Positions 14,534 to 22,092 of a stretch of 22,092 nucleotides of DNA are shown piece by piece. Below the pieces are notes generated by a model. That model had not been told where the DNA came from, did not search any database, and saw only the letters and a list, made by a program, of their open reading frames with translations. Source of the stretch: an uncultured Erythrobacter sp. (GTDB lineage Bacteria; Pseudomonadota; Alphaproteobacteria; Sphingomonadales; Sphingomonadaceae); contig CAJXTZ010000039.1 in NCBI GenBank assembly GCA_913061345.1, positions 1 through 22,092 of the forward strand, written 5' to 3'. Within the stretch, counting starts at the first letter, position 1; each line of letters starts with the position of its first letter. The position numbers and the translations under genes were made by a program.

Positions 14534-16540
14534 ATGAAATACCTCCTGCAGGCCAGCGCTGCCGCTGCCCTCATCAGCTCGACCGCACATGCGCAGGATG
14601 AGAGCGGCGAAAACGCGATCATAGTTCTGGGAGAAGGCTTGCCCGATACGCCCGGCGTGCCCGCCTATTCGGTGATCGATTTGGAGCGAGAGCAGATCGT
14701 CACCACTGGATCGGGCACTTTCGAGGACGCGCTGGCCAGTGTGGCGGGTTTCCAGCAGTTCCGCCGTTCCGACAGTCGCAGTTCCAACCCCACCGCGCAG
14801 GGTGCCACGCTGCGCGCGCTGGGTGGTAACGCCTCAAGCCGCGCGCTGGTCCTTCTGGACGGCGTGCCGATGACCGACCCGTTCTTCGGCTACGTTCCTT
14901 TCAACGCCATCGCGCCGGAGCGCCTTTCCTCCGTCCGTGTAACGCGTGGAGGCGGCTCCGGCCCGTTCGGATCGGGCGCGCTGGCCGGTACGATAGAGGT
15001 GCAAAGCGCCAATGCGCAGGAACTTGGCCTGTTGACTGCACAGGCGCTGGTAAACGATCGCGGCGGAACACAGGCATCGCTGACTGCGGCACCCTCTTGG
15101 GACGGTGGCTATGCCGTCGCAAGCGGGCGCTGGGACCGGGGCAAGGGTTTTTTCTCCACGCCCGAGGCCGATCGCGTTCCTGCCACCGCTCGCGCCGCTT
15201 ACGACAGCTGGTCTGCCAGCGCGCGCGTGGTGCAGCAACTTGGCGAGGATGTGGAAGTGCAGCTTCGCGGCCTTGCGTTCGAAGACAACCGTACGCTGCG
15301 TTTCGAAGGCGCGGACAGCCGCATTCGCGGCGAGGACGTGTCGCTACGGTTGGTATCGCGCGGTGAATGGCAGGTGGATGCGCTGGCCTATGCCCAGTGG
15401 CGCAATTTCAGCAATGTCGTGATCTCCTCCTCTAGCTTCGTAAAAGTGCTTGACCAGAAGGATACGCCCGCCACCGGCCTTGGCGGCAAGATCGAGGTTC
15501 GCCCGCCCCTGGGCGAAAACCACACGTTGCGCATCGGTGCCGACTACCGGCGCAGCGAGGGCGACCTGTTCGAAGACAGCTTTTCAGCCTTCTCTGGCAA
15601 CCTCACCGAGAACCGCTTTGCCGGGGGCAAGAACACCGACCTGGGCCTGTTCGTGGATCATGACTGGAATTACGGACCGATCACGCTGACAGGTGGGCTG
15701 CGCGCAGACCGCTATACGATCGAGGATGGCTTCTACCGCGCGCTCGCTGACGATGGCACGGTCGTTCGCGATGACAGCTATGCCGACCGGTCCGACTGGG
15801 AAGTTACCTGGCGTGCCGGTGCACGACTGCAGATGGATCGCAACCTTACCTTGCGTGCGGCGGCCTACAGCGCTTTCCGCCTTCCCACGATCAACGAACT
15901 CTACCGCCCCTTCGTGGTCTTCCCCGTGGTGACGCAGGCTAATGCCGAGCTGGAGCCGGAGCGACTGGAAGGCTGGGAACTCGGCATGGACTTCCAGGCT
16001 GCCGACCACCTGACGCTGTCAGCCACCTTTTTTGACAACAAGGTCGAGAACGCCATTGCCAACGTGACGCTGGAGCCGAACCTGCGCCAGCGCCGCAACC
16101 TGGATGCCATCGATGCGCAGGGCCTGGAACTGGCCGCCGCGCTGGACTTTGGACAATTCGATTTTGTCGGTACGCTGGTGTTCGCTGCTCCAGAGATCGA
16201 AGGCACCGGACCTGCCAGCGTGCTGGATGGCAACCTGCCGCCGCAAACGCCCACTTTCGCGGCCAGCGCCACGGCAAGTTGGGAGCCTGTCGAGGGCGCG
16301 CTTGTCGCGGCCACCCTGCGTCATGTCGGCAAGCAATTCGAAAGCGACCAGGAAACAGAGCCGTTGCCTGCCGCAACCACCCTGGACCTGCTTGCGCAAG
16401 CTCCCTTGTTCGGTCAGCTATCCGGCGTTGCGCGGGTGGAAAACCTGCTGGATGAAACCATCGTTACCCGCAACAGTGGCGGGGCTATCGATATCGGCAC
16501 CCCGCGAACGTTCTGGATCGGGCTGCGCTACGGGTTTTGA
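14534..16540 (+). CDS. TonB-dependent outer-membrane receptor
   Basis: Outer-membrane beta-barrel that imports a ligand using energy from TonB-ExbBD. The 668 residues begin with a signal peptide ending in STAHA (about 20). The plug domain spans about 35-155 (RALVLLDGVPMTDPFFGY and RGGGSGPFGSGALAGTIEV). The barrel has the typical C-terminal region (VARVENLLDETIVTRNSG) and ends in Phe. The modest size and plug pattern resemble the BtuB/siderophore group, but the ligand is unknown; I see no cobalamin riboswitch or clear Fur box upstream. The start at 14534 is chosen for the signal peptide; an in-frame ATG at 14474 would bury it under 20 polar residues. Confidence 0.92.
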   Translation: MKYLLQASAAAALISSTAHAQDESGENAIIVLGEGLPDTPGVPAYSVIDLEREQIVTTGSGTFEDALASVAGFQQFRRSDSRSSNPTAQGATLRALGGNASSRALVLLDGVPMTDPFFGYVPFNAIAPERLSSVRVTRGGGSGPFGSGALAGTIEVQSANAQELGLLTAQALVNDRGGTQASLTAAPSWDGGYAVASGRWDRGKGFFSTPEADRVPATARAAYDSWSASARVVQQLGEDVEVQLRGLAFEDNRTLRFEGADSRIRGEDVSLRLVSRGEWQVDALAYAQWRNFSNVVISSSSFVKVLDQKDTPATGLGGKIEVRPPLGENHTLRIGADYRRSEGDLFEDSFSAFSGNLTENRFAGGKNTDLGLFVDHDWNYGPITLTGGLRADRYTIEDGFYRALADDGTVVRDDSYADRSDWEVTWRAGARLQMDRNLTLRAAAYSAFRLPTINELYRPFVVFPVVTQANAELEPERLEGWELGMDFQAADHLTLSATFFDNKVENAIANVTLEPNLRQRRNLDAIDAQGLELAAALDFGQFDFVGTLVFAAPEIEGTGPASVLDGNLPPQTPTFAASATASWEPVEGALVAATLRHVGKQFESDQETEPLPAATTLDLLAQAPLFGQLSGVARVENLLDETIVTRNSGGAIDIGTPRTFWIGLRYGF

Positions 16541-16575
16541 AAAGCTAGACGCCGTGCAAATAGCGCGAGGTCAGC

Positions 16576-18087
16576 CTAGTCCGCCGCGCCGTTGACCTGC
16601 CCAACCGTCATCGTGTGCTTGAGGCCGAGCCAGTCGGCAAGGTTGGCCAGTTCGGATTCCACGCTGTCTGCCATCATGTGTGCACGGTCTTCGTCGAAAC
16701 GCAGGACAAGCGTCTTGCCCTCGCGCCGCAGCGCACTGCCCAGCAGGGAAATACGCGTGCCGGCCCCGATCTTGCGGCACAGCCTGTTGGCCAGGCCCCA
16801 GGCGGACGCCCGGCGCAATTGCTCCTCTGTCGCCATGCGCAAATACTGCGGCACGATCTTCGGCTGGCGGCAGCTTGCCCGCAGGCTCTGCGCGATCATG
16901 GCGCGACCGGTATGGTCCAGTCCGACCCAGCGCTTTTCCAGCGCCCAGTCGGTGGAATGACCGATGCGCATGTTAGGCTCGATCCGGGCCGCTGCTGCCG
17001 CCAGCAAAGTGGCCGCCAGGCGTATCCGCTCGCTGCCCCGGTTGCGGCCGTCGACAGCCTCGGCGGTCCAGGCTGCGGCAAGCGTGGCGTCGGTAATATC
17101 CGCGCCGCGCGGTGTGGCGAAATGGGTGACTGCCGAAAGCAGCGGGTCCTGCTCGCGCGCAATGTCACTGAGGCCGGAGAACAACACGCCCTCCCGCAAC
17201 CCCCAGGCCGAGATCACCAGCGCTTCGGGCTCAAGTTCCCGCAGCATCACCCGCAGCATTGCAGCTGCATCGGGAAGACCGGCGGCGCGGTTGGAAGATA
17301 TGCCGGGAATGGACGAAAGTTTGTCGGGGTCGGCCTTGGTAAGCCTCTTGGCGACCCTGTCGGCATCCTCGACCGGGAGGCAGAATGCCTGCGGATCGTG
17401 TACAGGATACCTGGCATTGTGCATTGCGAAATTAGCAAGCGCACGCCATGTTCCGCCAACAAGGTACAGCGGGCCATCCTGCGCAACTGCGAACCGTGCA
17501 GCTTGTAATTGCTTCTTCACTGCCTTGCGGAATGCAGCAGAGCCATCGCCGCGTAGTGCGGGGAGGCGCAGGGTTCCCAGCGGCAGGCTTATGCCATCGT
17601 GGAAGGCACCATCCTCTATACCCACCAGTTCGAGGCTGCCCCCGCCAAGATCGGCGACGACGCCTCTCGCACCGGGGAACGCCCCGATTACGCCAAAAGC
17701 CGAAGCGGTGGCTTCCTCCACACCGCTAAGAACGCGGGGTTCAAGCCCCAGCGCGCGGACCTTTTTTATGAACTTGGCGCCGTTGCTGGCATCGCGGGCC
17801 GCTGCAGTGGCAACCGTGGAGACATCGCATACGCCAAGATCGCGCAGGATTGCAGCGAAGCGGGCAAGCCCGGCAAGCGCCATCTCCTCCGCCTCTTTCG
17901 GGATGGTGCCATTCGTGGCGAGATCGCGCCCGAGGCGCGCGGTAACCTTTTCGTTCAGCCAGACATTGGGTGCGCGCTTCGGGCCGGAATAGACGACCAG
18001 CCGCACGGTGTTGGAGCCGATGTCGATGACGCCGCGATCGGGAACTTCGATATGCGGATTGCCGCGCTTCGCCGATGCTGCGGTCAT
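16576..18087 (-). CDS. ppx: Ppx/GppA exopolyphosphatase family protein
   Basis: Cytosolic enzyme that hydrolyses the ends of polyphosphate chains or pppGpp. The 503 residues begin with the ASKHA phosphate-binding motif DIGSNTVRLVVY (22-33). They continue with ATAAARDASNG (93-103), the catalytic glutamate region SGVEEA (121-126) and DLGGGSLEL (146-154). The last 180 residues fit the helical HD-like domain of longer family members. Sequence alone does not separate Ppx from GppA. Its ATG overlaps the ppk stop as ATGA, which favours a polyphosphate role and translational coupling. Confidence 0.93.
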   Translation of the reverse strand: MTAASAKRGNPHIEVPDRGVIDIGSNTVRLVVYSGPKRAPNVWLNEKVTARLGRDLATNGTIPKEAEEMALAGLARFAAILRDLGVCDVSTVATAAARDASNGAKFIKKVRALGLEPRVLSGVEEATASAFGVIGAFPGARGVVADLGGGSLELVGIEDGAFHDGISLPLGTLRLPALRGDGSAAFRKAVKKQLQAARFAVAQDGPLYLVGGTWRALANFAMHNARYPVHDPQAFCLPVEDADRVAKRLTKADPDKLSSIPGISSNRAAGLPDAAAMLRVMLRELEPEALVISAWGLREGVLFSGLSDIAREQDPLLSAVTHFATPRGADITDATLAAAWTAEAVDGRNRGSERIRLAATLLAAAAARIEPNMRIGHSTDWALEKRWVGLDHTGRAMIAQSLRASCRQPKIVPQYLRMATEEQLRRASAWGLANRLCRKIGAGTRISLLGSALRREGKTLVLRFDEDRAHMMADSVESELANLADWLGLKHTMTVGQVNGAAD

Positions 18088-20276
18088 ACCGCTCCCTTGC
18101 GCAGGGTGAGTTTGGGAACGCGATCTTCCTTCAGCGCGCCGCCACGTCCTGATAGCGAAGGGTTGGTCATAAAATAGTCGTGGCAGTTGAAACCGTCATC
18201 CTCAACCCCCGGATCGCTTTCGACGCGCTGGTATTCCCCGGTTTCGCCGTCCAGTAGCCAGCTTTGTTCCGTATCGAGGAGATTGGCGAGCAGAACCTGT
18301 TCCAGAATCTGGTCATGAACGGTCTCGTTGGTGATCGGCACCAGGGCCTCCACCCGGCGATAGAGGTTGCGGTCCATCACATCGGCGCTGGAGATATAGA
18401 CTTTCGCCTTGTCGCTGGGCAGAACCTCGCCATTCCCGAAGGCATAGACGCGGCTGTGTTCCAGGAAGCGACCGATGATCGACTTGACGGTGATATTTTC
18501 CGAAAGGCCGGGCACTCCGGGGCGAAGGCAGCAGATGCCCCGGCACACCAGCACCACCTGAACGCCGGCCTGGCTCGCTTCGTACAGTTTGTCGATAATG
18601 CGCTTTTCTGTGATCTGGTTTATCTTCCACCAGATCGTGGCCGGCTTGCCATCCCTGGCCAGGGCAATCTCGCGCTCGATGTCGTCCAGCAACGTTTCCA
18701 ACAGGTTCAGCGGCGAGATCGCCAGTTTCTCCATTTCCTGCGGTTCTACGTAACCGGTGATGAAGTTGAAGAGCTTGGACGCATCGCGCGCCAGCGCCGG
18801 ATCGGCGGTGAAGTAACTGAGGTCGGTATAGATCTTCGTGGTGAGGGGGTGATAGTTGCCGGTGCCGAAATGACAGTAGGTGCGATATCCGCCTTCCTCC
18901 TGCCGCACGACCATGCTGATCTTGGCATGGGTCTTCCAGTCGATAAAGCCGTAGATCACCTGTACGCCGGCACGCTCCAGTTCGCCCGCCCATTTCAGGT
19001 TCTGCTCTTCGTCGAAGCGGGCTTTCAATTCCACCACGGCGGTGACGGATTTGCCGTTCTCCGCCGCACGGGTCAGGGCGTTGATAACCGGGGATTGCTG
19101 GCCTGCCCGGTACAGGGCCTGCTTGATCGATATGACGTTGGGGTCGTTCGCCGCCTGCCGCAGGAAGTCCACCACCACCTCGAAACTTTCGTAGGGGTGG
19201 TGGATGACGATGTCCTTCTCCTGCACGGCGGCAAAGACATCGCCATCGTGCTCCATCACCCGTTCCGGATAGCGCGGGGAATAGGGCTTGAACTTCAGGT
19301 CCGGCCGGTCTTCCTTCACCACCTCCTCGAGCCCGGTGATGCCCAGCATCCCGCTGGTCTTGGTGATGAAAGCCTGTTCCAGTTCCAGCTTGTCGCGCAG
19401 CAATTCCTCGGCCTGGGGATCGAAGTTCTCGTCGATCTCCAGCATGATCACCTGGCCGCGGCGGCGGCGCTGAATGGCGCTGCGGAAATAGCGTACGAGG
19501 TCTTCGGCCTCTTCCTCAATTTCGATATCGCTGTCGCGCAGGACGCGGAACACGCCGTCGCCGGTGATATCGAAGCCGGGGAACATCAGCTCGGCATAGC
19601 GGCAGACAAGGCTCTCGACGGCGACGTAGATCGCTTCGTCCCCGGGAATGCGCACGAAGCGTGGCAGGGCGCTGGGGATCAGCACCATTTCCACAAGCTG
19701 GCTGCCATCTTCCTTGCGGGTAAGGTTGAACAGCGCACCAAGCCCGCGGTTGGCGACGAAAGGGAAAGGGTGCGCGGGGTCGATCGCCTGGGGGGTAATT
19801 ACCGGCATGATGTGATCGAGGAAGTACTGCCGCAGCCACTTTTCCGATGGCGTATCGAGCCGGTCTTCGCCCTTGATGTGAATGCCCTCCTCGGCCAGCA
19901 GCGGGCGCAACTTGTCGAGAAAGGTCTGCTGACGTTTTTCCAGTTCGCGATATTTTTCGCTGGTGACGGAGAGCTGCTGCTTCGGTGTGCGTCCGTCGAG
20001 AGACATCTCTGCAACCTCGCTGCGCACTTGCCCTACCAGCCCGGCAACGCGGATCATCATGAATTCGTCCAGATTGCTGCCCGATATCGACAGGAACCGC
20101 AGACGCTCCAGCAGCGGATAGGAGCTTCGGCTGGCCTCGGCCAGAACGCGCTCGTTGAACGACAGCCAGGACATCTCGCGATTGAAATAGCGATCTTCGG
20201 GTGAAAGCAGTTCTGGGTCCATCTCGTTCATGGAAGAAGAAGAAGAAGGCTCTGCAGATTCCGGGGCGATGCTCAT
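18084..20276 (-). CDS. ppk: Polyphosphate kinase 1
   Basis: Reversibly transfers the ATP gamma-phosphate to polyphosphate at the inner membrane. The 730 residues are typical. The N-terminal domain has RYFNREMSWLSFNERVL (29-45) and SISGSNLDEFMMIRVAGL (63-80). The catalytic PLD-like domains contain ELKARFDEEQNLKWA, the phosphorylated histidine His450 in WKTHAKIS, and His469 in YCHFGTGNYHP, 19 residues apart as in E. coli PPK. The first 27 residues are low-complexity with a Ser run, so a later start is possible. GAGG lies close upstream of the chosen ATG. First gene of ppk-ppx. Confidence 0.97.
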   Translation of the reverse strand: MSIAPESAEPSSSSSMNEMDPELLSPEDRYFNREMSWLSFNERVLAEASRSSYPLLERLRFLSISGSNLDEFMMIRVAGLVGQVRSEVAEMSLDGRTPKQQLSVTSEKYRELEKRQQTFLDKLRPLLAEEGIHIKGEDRLDTPSEKWLRQYFLDHIMPVITPQAIDPAHPFPFVANRGLGALFNLTRKEDGSQLVEMVLIPSALPRFVRIPGDEAIYVAVESLVCRYAELMFPGFDITGDGVFRVLRDSDIEIEEEAEDLVRYFRSAIQRRRRGQVIMLEIDENFDPQAEELLRDKLELEQAFITKTSGMLGITGLEEVVKEDRPDLKFKPYSPRYPERVMEHDGDVFAAVQEKDIVIHHPYESFEVVVDFLRQAANDPNVISIKQALYRAGQQSPVINALTRAAENGKSVTAVVELKARFDEEQNLKWAGELERAGVQVIYGFIDWKTHAKISMVVRQEEGGYRTYCHFGTGNYHPLTTKIYTDLSYFTADPALARDASKLFNFITGYVEPQEMEKLAISPLNLLETLLDDIEREIALARDGKPATIWWKINQITEKRIIDKLYEASQAGVQVVLVCRGICCLRPGVPGLSENITVKSIIGRFLEHSRVYAFGNGEVLPSDKAKVYISSADVMDRNLYRRVEALVPITNETVHDQILEQVLLANLLDTEQSWLLDGETGEYQRVESDPGVEDDGFNCHDYFMTNPSLSGRGGALKEDRVPKLTLRKGAV

Positions 20277-20310
20277 GGCGCCTCAAACGCTCCTGCTGGG
20301 GGGTGTGGTG

Positions 20311-20338
20311 ATGTTACCTGAACGGGAAAACGGTGCAA
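20311..20338 (-). promoter_or_regulatory. ppk: Candidate ppk promoter
   Basis: On the minus strand TTGCAC (20338-20333) and TAACAT (20316-20311) are 16 nt apart, 35 nt before the ppk ATG. Both boxes are moderate matches to the sigma-70 consensus. Confidence 0.4.
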
Positions 20339-20362
20339 TGGATTAGCGTCTGACGACGCCAG

Positions 20363-21421
20363 TCAGTTCCACGTGTCTACCAGGTCATTCGCGCGCGTAA
20401 TCGCGGCTATCCCGCGCTTGCCTTCGGCGCGTTTCAACTGGACGATCACGTCGATCACGCTGGCAGCGTAGGATATGGTGTCGGATCGTGAAAGGCCGAT
20501 GCCGGTTTGCATGACCATCAGCGAAAGCTGTTCCAGCGCGCCGCGCAGACTGTTGGCGTGGATGGTGGAAAAGCTACCGGGATGGCCGGTGTTGATGGCG
20601 CGCAGGAAAGACACGCTTTCCGCACCGCGCAATTCGCCCAGCACAATCCGGTCGGGCCGCAAACGCAGCGCCGATTGCAGCAATTCGTTGGAAGTGACCT
20701 TGGCTTCTCCTAACTCGCCTTTTACCGCCACCAACCCCACGGCGTTGGCGCCGGGGAATTTCAGCTCGGGCGTGTCTTCAACCAGCACGACGCGTTCATC
20801 GCGCGGTATCTCGCCCAGCATGGCGTTGAGGAAGGTGGTCTTGCCGGTGCTAGTGCCGCCGGAAATCAGGATCGTTTTCTTCGCCCGGATCGCGGCGCGC
20901 AAGAAATCGATGGGCCGTTCCTGCGGGTCTGGCGTGTCGGCCTCGCTCTCTTGCAGTAGCGGACCGGAATCGTAGGCATCCAGTGGCAGATCGAGGCGGC
21001 GATGACGACGGATCGCCATGGCCCAGTGCTTGCGTGTGGCGGGCGGACCGCAGAATTGGATACGCGCCCCATCGGGCAGGGTCGCACCCAGCAGCGGATG
21101 TTCGCGATTGATGCCCTGGTGGCTGATGCGTGCCACCTGTTCGGCCAGCCGCTGCACCAGCTTGTCGTCTATGGTATCCAGCTCAATTCGCTGCATTCCC
21201 GGAGTTGCTGCATCCTCGACCCACATCTCGCCGGGTTTGTTGACGAGAATCTCGGTAACCGTGTCCCGCTCCAGCCATTCACGAAATGGCGCGAGATAGG
21301 CGTCGAGATAGACCGAACCGCTGGGCACCTGGGGCGCATCGGCGGGTGGCCCAGCCAAGGGGGTTGCTGAGGCTGTCGTATCCGCAGTCTCCTCCCCCAG
21401 GTGATGGATCTCGGCTGACAT
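20363..21421 (-). CDS. virB11: Type IV secretion ATPase VirB11
   Basis: Hexameric cytoplasmic ATPase that powers assembly of and transfer through a VirB-type secretion channel. The 352 residues have an N-terminal domain (about 37-150), Walker A GGTSTGKTT (188-196), the acidic strand LVEDTPEL (213-220), Walker B IVLGELRG (259-266) and the His box GHPGSFSTIHANS (279-291). The ATG at 21421 is 7 nt after the virB10 stop with GAGCGGGG just upstream. A longer open frame runs back through virB10 but its residues are just virB10 read out of frame. Last gene of the secretion operon in this window; a 5-bp hairpin (20346-20359) follows. Confidence 0.95.
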   Translation of the reverse strand: MSAEIHHLGEETADTTASATPLAGPPADAPQVPSGSVYLDAYLAPFREWLERDTVTEILVNKPGEMWVEDAATPGMQRIELDTIDDKLVQRLAEQVARISHQGINREHPLLGATLPDGARIQFCGPPATRKHWAMAIRRHRRLDLPLDAYDSGPLLQESEADTPDPQERPIDFLRAAIRAKKTILISGGTSTGKTTFLNAMLGEIPRDERVVLVEDTPELKFPGANAVGLVAVKGELGEAKVTSNELLQSALRLRPDRIVLGELRGAESVSFLRAINTGHPGSFSTIHANSLRGALEQLSLMVMQTGIGLSRSDTISYAASVIDVIVQLKRAEGKRGIAAITRANDLVDTWN

Positions 21422-21428
21422 GCCCCGC

Positions 21429-22092
21429 TCAACCGACCTTGGGGGCCTGGCTGAAGTCCAGATCGCGCGCGGTGTAGACGCGGATCGGTTCACCCATGCG
21501 CACACGCACGGTGGGCGGGCGCTGGCCATCTTGTTGCAGCGCGGTGTTGGCTGCGCTCTGCCCGCCGCCCAACACTACCGATGCGCCGCCGCTTGCAACC
21601 GTGGTCAGCCCGCCGATCACCGATAGCAGCATGGCCGAGCCGAAACGGCTGAAAAAGTGGTTGTCCACCTCTCCCGGTAGGCCCGCGGTGCCATCGAAAC
21701 TGGTGGCAGGGCTTTGCAGCGAAACCGTTACACCGTCGGGACGGATCACCCGCTGCCAGATGACATAGGCTCGCCGCTGGCCTGCCTGCAATCCGGACTG
21801 GTACTGGCCCACAAGGCGACTGGAACGCGGGATCAGCACGCCGCTGCCATCGAAGGAACGGACATCCTGGCTCACCACCGCACGAACGAAGCCGGGCACG
21901 TCGGTGTTGATGGCGGTTTCCAGAATCGCGGGGATCATCGTGCCCTGCGTTACCGTGGTGGCCGGGTTAACATCCTTCACGGCAACGGCAGGTCCGCCGC
22001 CCACCCCGCCGATACGCGCAGCAAATTCGTTCGCCGCGCCGCCGCCGGGAACGACCGAGCCGCCGGGGGTGGATGCAGCCGCAGCTTCGGCC
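21429..22092 (-). CDS. virB10: Type IV secretion protein VirB10/TrbI, 5' part outside window
   Basis: C-terminal 220 or so residues of the VirB10 protein that spans inner and outer membranes of the secretion channel. The frame remains open through the window edge, so the N-terminus with its inner-membrane helix is missing. The TrbI domain is recognisable: GTMIPAILETAINTDVPGFV, SGVLIPRSSRLVGQY, AYVIWQRVIRPDGVTV and LPGEVDNHFFSRFGSAML. The following hydrophobic Gly/Ala stretch corresponds to the outer-membrane antenna region. It ends PPTVRVRMGEPIRVYTARDLDF, as usual for the family. Confidence 0.93.
   Translation of the reverse strand, partial: AEAAAASTPGGSVVPGGGAANEFAARIGGVGGGPAVAVKDVNPATTVTQGTMIPAILETAINTDVPGFVRAVVSQDVRSFDGSGVLIPRSSRLVGQYQSGLQAGQRRAYVIWQRVIRPDGVTVSLQSPATSFDGTAGLPGEVDNHFFSRFGSAMLLSVIGGLTTVASGGASVVLGGGQSAANTALQQDGQRPPTVRVRMGEPIRVYTARDLDFSQAPKVG

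Noticed and set aside
18264..20204. 646-codon open frame on the plus strand opposite ppk
   Set aside because: It mirrors the codon pattern of ppk, whose identity is certain. Same explanation for long frames opposite the symporter (919-1947) and the monooxygenase (8365-9840).
21422..21529. Longer N-terminus for VirB11
   Set aside because: The extra residues are virB10 coding sequence in another frame; the ATG at 21421 has correct spacing after the virB10 stop.
1..22092. CRISPR arrays, insertion sequences, defence islands
   Set aside because: No regularly spaced repeats beyond the two-copy element, no transposase or nuclease-type reading frames, and every long frame is explained by the listed genes or as an antisense shadow.

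Overview
The window looks like chromosomal DNA of an alphaproteobacterium of the order Sphingomonadales, most likely the Erythrobacter/Altererythrobacter group. This is an inference from GC-rich codon use, the gene families present (EthA-like monooxygenase, HisKA_2 kinase, short TonB receptor, chromosomal VirB genes) and the broken-up secE-nusG / rplK-rplA cluster. No rRNA, tRNA, CRISPR array, insertion sequence or phage gene was recognised.

Layout. 1-448 has no convincing gene and is packed with inverted repeats, including two copies of a 44-nt double-hairpin element. A 48-residue small protein (449-595) follows, behind a possible general-stress promoter and ahead of a bidirectional terminator shared with a Na+/alanine-type symporter (697-2220, minus). 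Next come secE-nusG (2514-3330, plus) with a good sigma-70-type promoter. A methyltransferase fused to the membrane and periplasmic part of an anti-sigma factor (3458-4768, plus) and a CPBP membrane protease (4786-5604, minus) separate them from rplK-rplA (6068-7196, plus). A small membrane protein follows (7349-7585, plus).

7613-10836 is a minus-strand operon, folD - EthA-like Baeyer-Villiger monooxygenase - cinA-type domain protein, with gaps of 12 nt and -4 nt. 11157-13793 (plus) holds an alpha/beta hydrolase, a secreted protein of unknown function and an orphan HisKA_2 sensor kinase. A small lipoprotein (13916-14338, minus) diverges from a TonB-dependent receptor (14534-16540, plus). 16576-20276 (minus) is the polyphosphate pair ppk-ppx with an ATGA overlap. 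The window ends in the 3' part of a type IV secretion operon, virB10 (5'-truncated by the window edge) and virB11, reading toward ppk.

Most genes are ordinary housekeeping or envelope functions. The parts most worth a second look are the methyltransferase/anti-sigma fusion (3458-4768), the covarying hairpin repeats (100-263), the small protein with its own promoter and terminator (449-595), and the structured rplK leader (5998-6030). I did not see a clear new multi-gene defence or biosynthetic system.
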